A DNA stretch of 64,000 nt from Streptomyces sp. TS71-3 (lineage in GTDB: Bacteria > Actinomycetota > Actinomycetes > Streptomycetales > Streptomycetaceae), in the NCBI RefSeq assembly GCF_018327685.1, contig NZ_BNEL01000001.1:2976001-3040000 (forward strand), written 5' to 3'. Position numbers and translations under genes: made by a program. Shown here in pieces: positions 15,557 to 24,667 of this stretch (position 1 is the stretch's first letter; each line of letters opens with the position of its first letter). The notes below the pieces were generated by a model. It was given only the letters and a program-made list of their open reading frames with translations. It ran no database searches and was not told the DNA's origin.

Positions 15557-15958
15557 TCAGCAGCGCGGGACCATGCGGGACGTGTCGCCGCCGGTGTCGA
15601 TCCACGCGTCCGAGGCGAGGACGCGCCCGTTGAAGTCGATGATGTCGCCGGTCGGTGTGGTGTAGCTGTCCACCGCGTCCCACACGGTCGTCGCGCCGAA
15701 CGGCCCGGTGACCGACGGTCCCGGAACCCAGCAGTCGACGTGGGCCCGCGTGCCCCGCGGCATGGTGCCGACGACCGTTCCGGTGGGGCTCCCGGAGCGC
15801 AGGTTCAGGCCCGCCGGCGCGTCGACGGTGCCGGTGACACCGTGCGGGTCGGGTTGCTCGGACGCGGCGGCGGGGCCGGCGGCCAGAGCGGTGGCCGCCG
15901 CGCACGCCGTGAGCGCGGTGAGCGCGGCGAGCAGCGCTGTTGGACGGGGACGGTGCAT
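15557..15958 (-). CDS. Secreted SH3-like domain protein
   Basis: 133 aa. Residues 1-32 are a signal peptide (ALLAALTALTACAAATALAA). The mature part has the bacterial SH3 pattern: LNLRSGSPTGTVVGTMPRGT, then a Cys-containing WVPGPSV strand, WDAVDSYTTPTGDIIDFNG and a final DTGGDTSRMVPRC. Two Cys may form a disulfide. Such small exported SH3 proteins bind wall components or are secreted with unknown targets in Streptomyces. Confidence 0.82.
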   Translation of the reverse strand: MHRPRPTALLAALTALTACAAATALAAGPAAASEQPDPHGVTGTVDAPAGLNLRSGSPTGTVVGTMPRGTRAHVDCWVPGPSVTGPFGATTVWDAVDSYTTPTGDIIDFNGRVLASDAWIDTGGDTSRMVPRC

Positions 15959-16309
15959 TGCGGTCTCTCCTTCGTGGCGGTGGCCCGCACGGCGGGCCGG
16001 GTGTCGGACGCCGTCGCCGATCCGGCTGCGGACGTCCTGTCGGGACGTCCGGCTGCGGACGTCCCGTCGGGGCCACAGGTCTACCGGCCTGGAAAGCCCT
16101 GGTCACCGGCCGGAACGGGGCTGTGAACAATGCTGGACAACGGCCCCCGTCCGCACTGTTGGAGCACCGCCGCCACCCGACACGCCACCGGACATTGCCC
16201 CGGTCCCACAACGCGGCGCCGTGCCCCGGAGAGGGCGTCCGCCTCGCCCCGGGTGCCGCGGCCCACCCCCTCGCCGCACCCGCCCCGGCTCATCCGCCGG
16301 CCTCCGGCG
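15959..16309. other. 351-bp intergenic region with a 27-bp tandem repeat
   Basis: Two tandem copies of a 27-bp unit beginning CCGGCTGCGGACGTCC lie at 16022-16048 and 16049-16074, in the promoter region of the SH3-like gene. The rest is GC-rich and shows no gene. CCGGCCTCCGGCG repeats (about 16303 and 16318) run into the 3' end of the next leftward gene. Confidence 0.45.
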
Positions 16310-19300
16310 TCACCCCCCGGCCTCCGGCGCCCTCCCCTCTCCCCGGGGCGTGCGCACGATCAGGCGTGCCCGGCGGTCGGTGACGACCTCGCGGAAGGCG
16401 GGATCGGTGAGGAGGATCACCGGAGCGATGGCGTGGGGGTCGTCGGAGTGCCAGTGGGTGAGCGAGTGGCGCACCATGTTCCAGGCCCCCTCGGGGTCGC
16501 CGATGGCCACGTGGTGCCGGGCGTGGGCGAGCGCCTTCTGGAACGCGGAGGGTTCGTCGAGGACGGGCGGGACGAAGGCGGCCCGGCGGGCGAGCCAGTA
16601 CTCCCGGGCGTCCGGACCGGTCGGGGAACCCGTGTCCGTCTCGGGCAGGTACTCCCGCACCATCGGCAGGTAGTGCTCAGGCCGGGCGTGCTGGTCGGCC
16701 TCGAAGGCGCGCAGGAACAGCGGGACCGCTTCGGCGCGCATCCGCTCCGGGCCGATCGCGGCCGCCACGTGCGGCGTGGACAGCACGCTGTTGCGGAGCG
16801 TGTGATGGGCGTTCCTGAGGTCGAGGAACGCGCCGAGGAGCGACTTCAGGTAGAGGCCGGCGCCCGAGCCCCTGACGGTGGCGCGGTCGAACGCGGCCAG
16901 CGCGGCGTCCACCTCGCCGCGCAGCGCCAGCGCCCTGCCCTCGGCGACCAGTTCGTCCGCGCCCTCGGTGCGGACCGGGCGGCCGTCCTGGCCCCAGAGC
17001 TCCTCGCATGCCTCGCGCTCCGCGGCCACGAGCGCCGCGAACGAGGGGTACTCGTCGCTGAGGAACGCCCAGCTCGACCAGGTGTACGCGGCCCACTCCC
17101 CGTCCGGGGACACGGTCTCGGGATCGAGGAACCAGTACTCCGCGTCGCCCTCCCGGGAGATCAGCAGTCCCCGGCGCACGAGCGCGCCCAGCTCGTCGTC
17201 GCCCTCGTCGAGGATGTCGCAGGTCTCCGGCTCGACGTCGCGGAACCAGCCGACCTCCTTGGCGGTCCGCATCTCCCACATGGACGAGCCGAGTTGGTGC
17301 CATCCGTCGGAGGTGGCCAGGAACGTGCGGTAACTGGGCGGCAGCGGGGTGCCCAGCCTGCCCTCCAGCTCCGCGATCTCCGCCTCGCCAGCGCCCTCGA
17401 AGCCCAGCCAGCCGCTCTCCGTCTGCTCGTCGGTGACGTTGAAGCGCTCGTTCTCGTCGGCGACGCGCAGGAAGTCGGCGCTGTACTCGCGGAGGAACGC
17501 GCGCCATCCGTCGACCGTCGTGAGGCGGGGGTCGGTGGCGGGCGCGGAGGGTTCGCCGGGTTCGGCGGGTTCGGCGGGTTCCCCAGGCTCGGCGGCGACG
17601 GTGGGCGAGGCGGGCTCGGCGGGGACGGCGGCGGTTGCTTCCGCGAAGGCGCTCACCGGCTCCGAGAAGGCGCTCACCGGCTCCACGGTGGAGAGCGCTT
17701 CACCGGCATCGGCCGGCGCGGTGGCCTCGACCGGCTCACCGAGTTCGACCGGCTCACCGTGTTCAGCCGGCGCGGTGGCCCGGACCGGCTCACCGGCCTT
17801 CGCCGGCACCCCTGCGGTGGCGGCCCGGGACAGGGGCCGGCCGGGCACCGCGGCGGTCAGCGCCGACGCGGCGACGTTCGAGAACGGGGTCATCGGCCGT
17901 CCGGCGAACGCGCCCGCGGCGGACCCCGCGAAGGGCTCGGGCTCCCTGGGCCCGGCCGGTTCCGCGGCCGTCCCCCGGTAGCCGATCGGGCCCTCGCCCA
18001 CCCGCTGGTAGAAGCCGGTGAAACCCAGGGCGGGCGACGCCGCCTCGAAGAAGCGGACCTGGGCGAGCTGGACCACGTCGCAGCCGGTCCGGGAGATCCG
18101 CAGCCTCAGGTGGCGGTAGGCCCTCTCGCCCGCGAAGGTGAAGGCCCGCGGCTGGTGGCGCTCGGAGAAGGACACTCCGGTCCGGGAGTCCAGGACCGTC
18201 CAGCTCCGGGTGTCGTTCGAGCCTTCGAGGGTCCAGTCGCGCGGATCGCGCTCGGCGAAGTCGTTCGCCGAGACGAGGACGTAGTGCCGGACGGTGACCT
18301 GCCGGTCGAAGGAGAAGAGCAGGTCCGCGCGGTCGCTGAAGGCCAGCCACTTGGCGCCCCGGACGCCGTCGAGGAGGTTGTCGGCGATCTCGCCGCCGCG
18401 CAGGTTCTCCCGGTCGGCCCGGACCGTGGCGACGAGTCCCGTGACCTCGCCGCGCCCGGAGCCCGGCGGGGGCGTCCGCAGCACGACGGAGCCGGACTCG
18501 TCCCGCTGGTCGCGCCAGCTGATCCGGGCCACGTCGCCGCTGCCGTCCTCGACCGCCAGCCGCAGGTCCCCCGACGCGTGCCAGCCGCCGCCCCAGCCCT
18601 CCTGGGTGTGGAACCTGTGGACGACGACGCCCTCGGTGCCCGCCGGGAACACCCGGGCCGCGGAGAGCCGTCCGCGGAACTCCGCGCCCTGCCCGTCCGC
18701 GGTGCGGTGGTGCCCGTAGAACTCGGTCATCCCGCTCTGGAACGCGACGGCGGCCTCGGAGCCGTCCGCGTTGCGCCAGGACAGCTGCCGCAGCAGCGCG
18801 GGCCCCTCGCGGTCCAGGTGGACCAGCACCGGCCGGCCCGCCCGCCAGGCGCCGCCGCCGTCGGGCCGCGCCTGCGTGTCGAAGGCGAACACCGACCGCG
18901 GCGCGTCGAGGTCGGTGAGGGCCCGCAGCGACTGTCCGGGGCGGTTCGACGGGTCCAGAGTGACCCGGTGCAGCCTGAGCGTGCCGGGCGCGTCGGGCCG
19001 GGCGCGCAGCACGAGCGTGTTCCGGCCGGGCAAGAGGCGGTCGCCCGGTATCCCGAGGTTCGAGTCCGACGGAGAGTCCCGCTGGGAGACGATGACCGAG
19101 TCGAAGAGCGTCTCGCCGTTGAGGAGCACCTCCATCCGCAGGTACCCCCAGGGCTCGTCGTCCAGGGGGACCATGGAGGTGACGCAGAGGGTCGCGCCGT
19201 ACACGACGTCCTCCTCCGCCAGGTCGAAGGCGAACTCGACGGACCCGCCCGCGAGCAGGCCGAGGTGGCCGTCGCGCTGCACGCAGCCGCCGTGCCTCGA

Positions 19301-19357
19301 CGTCACGTTGCCCAGTCTGGCCGGGGTCACGGAGAAGTCCGCGTAGATCGGTTGCAC
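16310..19357 (-). CDS. Discoidin-like/SMI1-KNR4 fusion protein at the T7SS locus
   Basis: 1,015 aa, no signal peptide. Residues about 1-290 are beta-rich modules (VEFAFDLAEEDVVYGATL, EFYGHHRTADGQG). About 318-450 resemble an F5/8-type C (discoidin) domain: NLLDGVRGAKWLAF, SANDFAERDPRDWTLEGSND, YRHLRLRISR. About 470-620 are a Pro/Ala/Glu linker with EP repeats. About 640-770 are an SMI1/KNR4 domain (EIAELEGRLGTPLPPSYRTF, SDGWHQLG), and the last 200 residues are helical. SMI1/KNR4 proteins are frequent immunity proteins against polymorphic toxins. Divergent from the AAA gene of the ESX locus, it could be an immunity or adaptor protein; that role is inference. Confidence 0.75.
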   Translation of the reverse strand: MQPIYADFSVTPARLGNVTSRHGGCVQRDGHLGLLAGGSVEFAFDLAEEDVVYGATLCVTSMVPLDDEPWGYLRMEVLLNGETLFDSVIVSQRDSPSDSNLGIPGDRLLPGRNTLVLRARPDAPGTLRLHRVTLDPSNRPGQSLRALTDLDAPRSVFAFDTQARPDGGGAWRAGRPVLVHLDREGPALLRQLSWRNADGSEAAVAFQSGMTEFYGHHRTADGQGAEFRGRLSAARVFPAGTEGVVVHRFHTQEGWGGGWHASGDLRLAVEDGSGDVARISWRDQRDESGSVVLRTPPPGSGRGEVTGLVATVRADRENLRGGEIADNLLDGVRGAKWLAFSDRADLLFSFDRQVTVRHYVLVSANDFAERDPRDWTLEGSNDTRSWTVLDSRTGVSFSERHQPRAFTFAGERAYRHLRLRISRTGCDVVQLAQVRFFEAASPALGFTGFYQRVGEGPIGYRGTAAEPAGPREPEPFAGSAAGAFAGRPMTPFSNVAASALTAAVPGRPLSRAATAGVPAKAGEPVRATAPAEHGEPVELGEPVEATAPADAGEALSTVEPVSAFSEPVSAFAEATAAVPAEPASPTVAAEPGEPAEPAEPGEPSAPATDPRLTTVDGWRAFLREYSADFLRVADENERFNVTDEQTESGWLGFEGAGEAEIAELEGRLGTPLPPSYRTFLATSDGWHQLGSSMWEMRTAKEVGWFRDVEPETCDILDEGDDELGALVRRGLLISREGDAEYWFLDPETVSPDGEWAAYTWSSWAFLSDEYPSFAALVAAEREACEELWGQDGRPVRTEGADELVAEGRALALRGEVDAALAAFDRATVRGSGAGLYLKSLLGAFLDLRNAHHTLRNSVLSTPHVAAAIGPERMRAEAVPLFLRAFEADQHARPEHYLPMVREYLPETDTGSPTGPDAREYWLARRAAFVPPVLDEPSAFQKALAHARHHVAIGDPEGAWNMVRHSLTHWHSDDPHAIAPVILLTDPAFREVVTDRRARLIVRTPRGEGRAPEAGG

Positions 19358-19686
19358 GGCTGCCCCTTGGGGTGTCGTTGGCTGGATTCAGGCGTGACCG
19401 TAGTGGAGCGGTGTGACATCGACCCGTCCCCGCGGCACCGTCTCCGGCGCGGCGGGCGGACAGGGCGGTGCTTACCTGGCGCTCTCGGCACCGGGGTTGC
19501 CGCGGCCGGCACCCCCCCCGCCGACCCGGTGCCGGGGCCGTCGGACACTGGACCCGGAGCCCGATCGCCGGATGCGCGCGCGAAGCCACCGCTGGCTTGG
19601 CCGGATGGAGCCCGGCATGATGGGGCTGCCATTGTTGGGCATCCCGGCCCGGGGGCCACCGGTGTCCGCTAGAGGAGGATTCGCGC
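19358..19686. promoter_or_regulatory. 329-bp divergent promoter region of the T7SS locus
   Basis: Separates the discoidin-SMI1 gene from the rightward AAA gene. A strong AGGAGGA lies 7 nt before GTG 19687. I see no clear promoter hexamers. CCGGCACC/GGTGCCGG segments around 19505-19535 can form a hairpin. No gene is supported. Confidence 0.35.
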
Positions 19687-22600
19687 GTGTCACGCCAGGT
19701 ACTGACGGTCGGCCCGGGACGGGCCGATGGCTATCCGACGATCGGAGATGCCCTGGCCAGGGCACGCAGCGGCGCGGTGATCAGCGTCCAGCCCGGGACG
19801 TACGCCGAGAACCTCACCATCACCACCCGCGTCACCATCGTCGCGGAGCAGGCCCGCGGCACCGTCGAGATAGCCCCGCGCAGCGGCAGCGCCCTGACTC
19901 TCATAGCCGACGCCGTCGGGCTCACCGACCTCGTGCTGCGCGGCCGTGACGACGAGTTGCCCGTCATCGACGCGCCCCGCGGGCAGCTGGCCATGGACGG
20001 CTGCGACATCGTCGGCTCCGCCTGGGCCGCCCTGGTGGCCCGCAGCAACGGCTCCGTGGCCATGCGGGACTGCCGGATCAGCAACCGCGCGGGCGCCGGC
20101 TTCGTCGCCACCTCCGCCGTGGAGAGCTCCCTGGAGTCCTGCACGCTGGAGCACTTCAAGACGTCCGCGGTGGTGATCAGCGAGCAGGGCCGCGTCACGG
20201 TGCGGGGCTGCACCATCCGCGACGCCCGCGGCAACGGCGTACTGGCCAACGGAGAGGCGGAGGGGTCCGTCGAGGACTGCGACATCTCCTCGACCGACAA
20301 GCCGGCCATCGCCCTGGAGGGCAACAGCAACACCCAGGTGCTGCGCACCGTCGTGAACGACGGCACCATCGGCCTCCACCTCAGCAGCGGGGTCCGCAAC
20401 ATCGTGGAGGACGTCAGGGTCGGCGGCACCAGCGGGCCGGGCATCGTACTCAGCGGCGGCACCGACCCGGTGCTGCGCCGCTGCCGCACCGCCCGCACCA
20501 AGGACCACGGCCTGGTGGTCGCCGACGCCTCGCGCGGCACCTTCGAGGACTGCTGGCTGGAGAGCGCCCAGGCGCCCGCGCTGCGCGTCGGCGGCTCCGC
20601 CTCGCCCGTGCTGATCGGCCTGACGATCCGTGACTGCGAGGCGTCCGCGGTGCTGCTGGAGGAGGAGTCCACGGCCGAGCTCGACCGCCTGGAGATCGTC
20701 GAGGCGGCCGGCGCGGGCCTGTCCATCCGCACGGGCGCCAACCCGCTGGTGCGCCGGGCGCGCATCAGCGCACCGGGCGGCCACGGCGTGGAGGTCGTCA
20801 AGGGCGGCCGGGGCCGGCTGGAGGACTGCGAGATCGACCGGGCGGGCGGCTCTGGCGTCCGGGTCGAGGACGACGGCAACGTCTACGTCGGCGGCGGCAG
20901 CATCACCTCGCCGGGCACGACCGGCCTGTCCATCGGCCCCGAGGGCGCCCTGACCGCGCGCGACTGCGTGATCCAGGACGCCGCCGAGACCGGTGTCACC
21001 GTCGAGGAGCGCGGCGAGGCGACCGCCACCCGGCTCCAGGTGCGCTCCAGCACCCAGTACGGGGTGCTGATCTCCGACGGGGCCCGGGGCTCGTTCAACG
21101 CCTGCGAGATCAGCGGCAGCGGCAAGGACGGGTTCCGCATCGAGACCACCGCGCCCGTCTCCGTCGTCAACTGCACCGCGCGGGACAACGCCGGTGGCGG
21201 GCTCATCCAGGCCAAGGTCGCCGACCGGGTCGCCGTCGAGGGCCTGACCAGCACCGGCAACGGCAAGCGGGACGCCTGGGGCCTCGGCGACGCCGAGGGC
21301 ACCGACCCCGCGGCGGCGCCCGGCATCGAGACCGACGACGCGTGGCTCAACGGCGACGAGGGACCGCTCGCCGAACTCGACGCCCTCATCGGCCTGGAGA
21401 ACGTCAAGCAGCAGGTGCGCACCCTGGTCAACCTGACCCAGCTCGCCCAGCGCCGCGCCCGGCTCGGCATGTCGGCGCCGCCCATGAGCCGGCACCTGAT
21501 CTTCGCGGGCCCGCCCGGCACCGGCAAGACGACCGTGGCCCGGCTGTTCGGCACCATCCTCGCCAGGCTGGGCGCGCTGCGCTCCGGGCACCTGGTGGAG
21601 GTCTCCAGGGCCGACCTGGTGGCGCAGGTCCTCGGTGGCACGGCCATCAAGACCACGGAGACGTTCCAGCGCGCCCTGGGCGGTGTGCTGTTCATCGACG
21701 AGGCGTACACCCTGCTCTCCGACGGGCGCGGCTCCGGAGCCGACTTCGGCCGGGAGGCCGTGGACACCCTCCTGAAGCTGATGGAGGACCACCGCGAGGA
21801 CGTCGTCGTGGTGGCCGCGGGCTACTCCGCGGAGATGCAGACGTTCCTGGCCTCCAACCCCGGCATGGCCTCGCGCTTCTCCCGCACGGTCGAGTTCGAG
21901 AACTACTCGGTGCCGGAACTGGTCGCGATCATGGAGAGCATGTGCGCCCAGCACCAGTACGAGCTGGAGGACTCCACCCGCAAGGCGCTCACCGTGCACT
22001 TCGAGCGGATGCCGAGGGACGCGTCGTTCGGCAACGGCCGTGCGGCCCGGCAGGTGTTCGAGGAGATGGTGGACCGGCAGGCGATGCGGCTGGGCAGCCT
22101 GACGGACATGACCGAGCGGGATCTCAGACTGCTGCTCCCGGAGGACGTCAGCGAGGCCGCGGCCGCCGCCGTCTCCGCGGCGCCGGGGGACGTCCAGCAG
22201 GAGAGCGACCCGCTGGCCCGCCTCGGCGACCTGGTGGGCCTCGCCGCCGTCAAGCGGGACGTCACGGACCTGGTCAACCTGCTCTCCACGGCCAAGCGGC
22301 GGGAGGCCGCGGGGCTGCCCGCGCCCCGCATCAGCCACCACCTGGTCTTCACGGGTCCGCCCGGTACCGGCAAGACCACCGTCGCCCGGCTCTACGGCGA
22401 GCTCCTCGTGTCGCTGGGCGTGCTGCCCCGCGGCCAGCTCGTCGAGGTGGCACGCGCGGACCTGGTGGGCCGGTACATCGGCCATACCGCGCAGCTCACC
22501 CGTGAGATGTTCGAACGGGCCCTGGGCGGCGTGCTGTTCATCGACGAGGCGTACACCCTCACACCCTCCGGGTCCGCGGGCAGCTCCGACTTCGGCCAGG

Positions 22601-23019
22601 AGGCCGTGGACACGCTGCTGAAGCTGATGGAGGACCACCGCGACGAGGTGGTCGTCATCGTGGCCGGCTACACGGCCGAGATGGAGCGCTTCATGACCTC
22701 CAACCCCGGCCTGTCGTCGCGGTTCTCCCGGCGCGTGCAGTTCGCCGACTACTCCTCGGACGAGTTGGTCACCATCGTCCGCCAGCACGCCCTGTCGTCC
22801 GGCTACGAGTGCGCGACGGGCACCGGTCAGCTGCTGCGCGAGTACTTCGACACGCTGCCGCGCGACCGCACGTTCGGCAACGCGCGCCTCGCCCGCCAGG
22901 TCCTGGAGGGCATGATGACCCGCCAGGCGGGCCGGCTGAGCGCGATGGCGGCACCCAGCCTGGAGGACCTGCGCACGCTGCTTCCGGAGGACGTGACACC
23001 GCGGGCGAACGTGGGGTAG
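19687..23019 (+). CDS. EccA-like protein: right-handed beta-helix plus two CbxX-type AAA+ domains
   Basis: 1,110 aa. Residues about 1-520 are parallel beta-helix repeats (VTVRGCTIRDARGNGVLANG and many similar rungs). About 565-800 and 845-1105 are two AAA+ modules related to EccA/CbxX, each with GPPGTGKTTVARL (Lys614 and Lys896), VLFIDEAYTL (Asp671-Glu672 in the first) and an Arg-rich sensor region (NGRAARQVFEEMV, NARLARQVLEGMM). EccA of mycobacterial ESX systems is cytosolic, with TPR repeats and one AAA domain, and acts on secreted substrates. Here the TPR part is replaced by a beta-helix and the AAA part is duplicated. Probably a substrate-handling ATPase of this T7SS. Confidence 0.87.
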   Translation: MSRQVLTVGPGRADGYPTIGDALARARSGAVISVQPGTYAENLTITTRVTIVAEQARGTVEIAPRSGSALTLIADAVGLTDLVLRGRDDELPVIDAPRGQLAMDGCDIVGSAWAALVARSNGSVAMRDCRISNRAGAGFVATSAVESSLESCTLEHFKTSAVVISEQGRVTVRGCTIRDARGNGVLANGEAEGSVEDCDISSTDKPAIALEGNSNTQVLRTVVNDGTIGLHLSSGVRNIVEDVRVGGTSGPGIVLSGGTDPVLRRCRTARTKDHGLVVADASRGTFEDCWLESAQAPALRVGGSASPVLIGLTIRDCEASAVLLEEESTAELDRLEIVEAAGAGLSIRTGANPLVRRARISAPGGHGVEVVKGGRGRLEDCEIDRAGGSGVRVEDDGNVYVGGGSITSPGTTGLSIGPEGALTARDCVIQDAAETGVTVEERGEATATRLQVRSSTQYGVLISDGARGSFNACEISGSGKDGFRIETTAPVSVVNCTARDNAGGGLIQAKVADRVAVEGLTSTGNGKRDAWGLGDAEGTDPAAAPGIETDDAWLNGDEGPLAELDALIGLENVKQQVRTLVNLTQLAQRRARLGMSAPPMSRHLIFAGPPGTGKTTVARLFGTILARLGALRSGHLVEVSRADLVAQVLGGTAIKTTETFQRALGGVLFIDEAYTLLSDGRGSGADFGREAVDTLLKLMEDHREDVVVVAAGYSAEMQTFLASNPGMASRFSRTVEFENYSVPELVAIMESMCAQHQYELEDSTRKALTVHFERMPRDASFGNGRAARQVFEEMVDRQAMRLGSLTDMTERDLRLLLPEDVSEAAAAAVSAAPGDVQQESDPLARLGDLVGLAAVKRDVTDLVNLLSTAKRREAAGLPAPRISHHLVFTGPPGTGKTTVARLYGELLVSLGVLPRGQLVEVARADLVGRYIGHTAQLTREMFERALGGVLFIDEAYTLTPSGSAGSSDFGQEAVDTLLKLMEDHRDEVVVIVAGYTAEMERFMTSNPGLSSRFSRRVQFADYSSDELVTIVRQHALSSGYECATGTGQLLREYFDTLPRDRTFGNARLARQVLEGMMTRQAGRLSAMAAPSLEDLRTLLPEDVTPRANVG

Positions 23020-23333
23020 GCGGCGTCCTACGGTGCCTGGGGGCATCTCCCACGCCCTTGAGGCAGTGGGGGAGGCTCCGCCGCGGGGGCGTGTGACGCG
23101 GCAACTCGACGGCCCAGGGCACGCATTCAGGGGCGCGGGGAACTGCGCGAGCAACCCACCACCGGCCGGTGGTCCGGAGACGACAGAACCAGCCCCCTCG
23201 GGACGGCGACGACCTGACTGTCTCGTCGTGGCTCGTCGCGAAGTACCCCGCGCCCCTCGGCGGGGCTCCGCCCCGATCCAGGGCAGAGGACACCGCTGTG
23301 TGGACGCCCACACCTACGGCCTAGGATGCCCAC
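23020..23333. other. 314-bp intergenic region with two Streptomyces-type repeats
   Basis: Just behind the AAA gene a hairpin CTCCCAC ... GTGGGGGAG (about 23048-23076) looks like a terminator; I recall this type of sequence as common in Streptomyces intergenic regions. It is followed by the larger palindromic element at 23129-23257 and a small GGGGCTCCGCCCC hairpin (about 23261-23275). No gene is supported. Confidence 0.5.
23129..23257. repeat. Palindromic intergenic repeat, about 129 bp
   Basis: The left end starts AGGGGCGCGGGGAACTGCGC (arm 23129-23150) and the right arm at 23236-23257 is its inverted copy, matching at 20 of 22 positions. The interior is also partly self-complementary (GACGAC/GTCGTC). 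From memory, elements opening with this arm are very common between Streptomyces genes. It could fold as one long stem-loop or be a non-autonomous mobile repeat. It separates the AAA gene from mycP. Confidence 0.6.
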
Positions 23334-24530
23334 ATGCGCGGTCCGACCCTCAGGTGCACCCTTGCGGTCCTGCTCCCCTCACTCCTCGCGGCGACGACCA
23401 TCGGCACCGCCGCGGTCGCCTCGGCCGCGTCCCAGGGGGACGTGAAGCTACCGGTGATGCCCTCCCAGCTGCGGCCCGACGACGACTGCACCGGAGCGTC
23501 GGCCAAGACGGCGCAGGCGGCGCCGTGGGAGCAGCGGAGCCTCGAACTCCCCAGGACGTGGGGGTTCGCCAACGGCGCCGGGGTGAAGGTGGCGGTCGTC
23601 GACACCGGTGTGTCCGCGTCGGCGCCCACCCTGTCCGGTGTGGTCACCCAGGTCGGCGGTGCGTCCGAGGACTGCGTGGGGCACGGCAGCTTCGTCGCCG
23701 GGCTGATAGCCGCCGCGCCGACCAAGGGCGTCCACTTCGCGGGGGTGGCCCAGCAGGCGCACGTGCTCGCGGTGCGGGGCACGGACGGACGCGGTGAGGC
23801 CACCGCCGCCACGGTGGCGTCCGGGATCCGGTCCGCGGTGGACGCCGGCGCCGATGTCGTGGACGTCTCGCCCGCCCTGGAGGAGGACTCCGACGCGCTG
23901 AAGTCCGCGGTCTCCTACGCCGCGGACCACGACGCGCTCGTCGTGGCCGCCGCGGTGCCCGACGCCACCAGCAAGACCGGGGCGTCCACACCGCCGCCGC
24001 GTGACTACTGGCCGGCCGCCGAGCCCGGCGTGCTGTCCGTCGTCGAGGTCGACCAGAACGGCAACCGCCCCCGAACCGCGCTCAACCCGCTGGACGCCGA
24101 CCTGTCGGCGCCGGGCGTCGGTGTGATCGGCATCGGCCCCAAGGGCACCGGCCACTTCATCGGCTCGGGCGCGTCGCTGGCCGCGGGCTACGTCGCCGGC
24201 ACCGCCGCCCTCGTGCGGTCCGCGTACCCCGAGCTGACCGCCGCTCAGGTCGCGAAGCGGCTGATCACGGCCGCCTATCCGGCGTCCGTGCCCCGGCTCG
24301 ACCCCTACGCGTCCGTCACCTCGGTCGGTGACACCGCCGTGCACCGCCCCGGGGCCGCGGCCCGGCACACCGCTCCGGTGAGCCTGCCGTCGACCGCCGC
24401 GGGCAAGCAGGTCACCCAGCGGGCCCTGCTGCTGGCCGCCCTCGGCGCCGTCGTGGTCCTGCTCGTCGGCTGGGGAGCGGTCGTCGTCCCCCGCGGCCGC
24501 GCCCGCCGTTGGCGCCCCGCTCGGGACTGA
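23334..24530 (+). CDS. mycP: T7SS mycosin (subtilisin-like membrane protease), altered active-site surroundings
   Basis: 398 aa: signal peptide (1-32), S8 protease domain, and a C-terminal membrane anchor (ALLLAALGAVVVLLVGWGAV) with a basic end. Catalytic Asp90 is in VAVVDTGVS, His117 in CVGHGSF and Ser281 in GSGASLAAGYVAG. Mycosins are ESX components that process substrates and stabilise the membrane complex. Odd points: the oxyanion-hole Asn expected in an AAGN motif is absent (LVVAAAVPDA, Pro209 near that position), and the usual AAP after the Ser is AAG. It could be structural rather than proteolytic. It lies between the AAA gene and the TetR/EamA pair. Confidence 0.87.
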   Translation: MRGPTLRCTLAVLLPSLLAATTIGTAAVASAASQGDVKLPVMPSQLRPDDDCTGASAKTAQAAPWEQRSLELPRTWGFANGAGVKVAVVDTGVSASAPTLSGVVTQVGGASEDCVGHGSFVAGLIAAAPTKGVHFAGVAQQAHVLAVRGTDGRGEATAATVASGIRSAVDAGADVVDVSPALEEDSDALKSAVSYAADHDALVVAAAVPDATSKTGASTPPPRDYWPAAEPGVLSVVEVDQNGNRPRTALNPLDADLSAPGVGVIGIGPKGTGHFIGSGASLAAGYVAGTAALVRSAYPELTAAQVAKRLITAAYPASVPRLDPYASVTSVGDTAVHRPGAAARHTAPVSLPSTAAGKQVTQRALLLAALGAVVVLLVGWGAVVVPRGRARRWRPARD

Positions 24531-24662
24531 CCCGGCGGCCCCGGGCACGCACGGAGGGCGTGAGCGGGGGACGGACCCCGGCGGCCCGGGTGAGAACGAA
24601 AGGCGTGGGTGCGGGGCTGACCCGGCGGCCCTGGGCTAGTACGAAGGGCGTGCACGTGGGCT
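24528..24662. repeat. Three imperfect 45-bp tandem repeats
   Basis: Units at 24528-24572, 24573-24617 and 24618-24662 each begin with a variant of TGACCCGGCGGCCC and contain ACGAAGGGCGTG-like sequence. The array starts inside the mycP stop codon and ends just before the TetR gene's 3' end. No coding function is supported. Confidence 0.5.
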
Positions 24663-24667
24663 CTGCC

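Noticed and set aside
16130..19672. 1,180-codon plus-strand frame over the discoidin-SMI1 gene
   Set aside because: Shadow frame; the minus-strand product has recognisable domains.
19690..23313. 1,207-codon minus-strand frame over the AAA gene
   Set aside because: Shadow of a gene with two clear AAA domains; no motif of its own.
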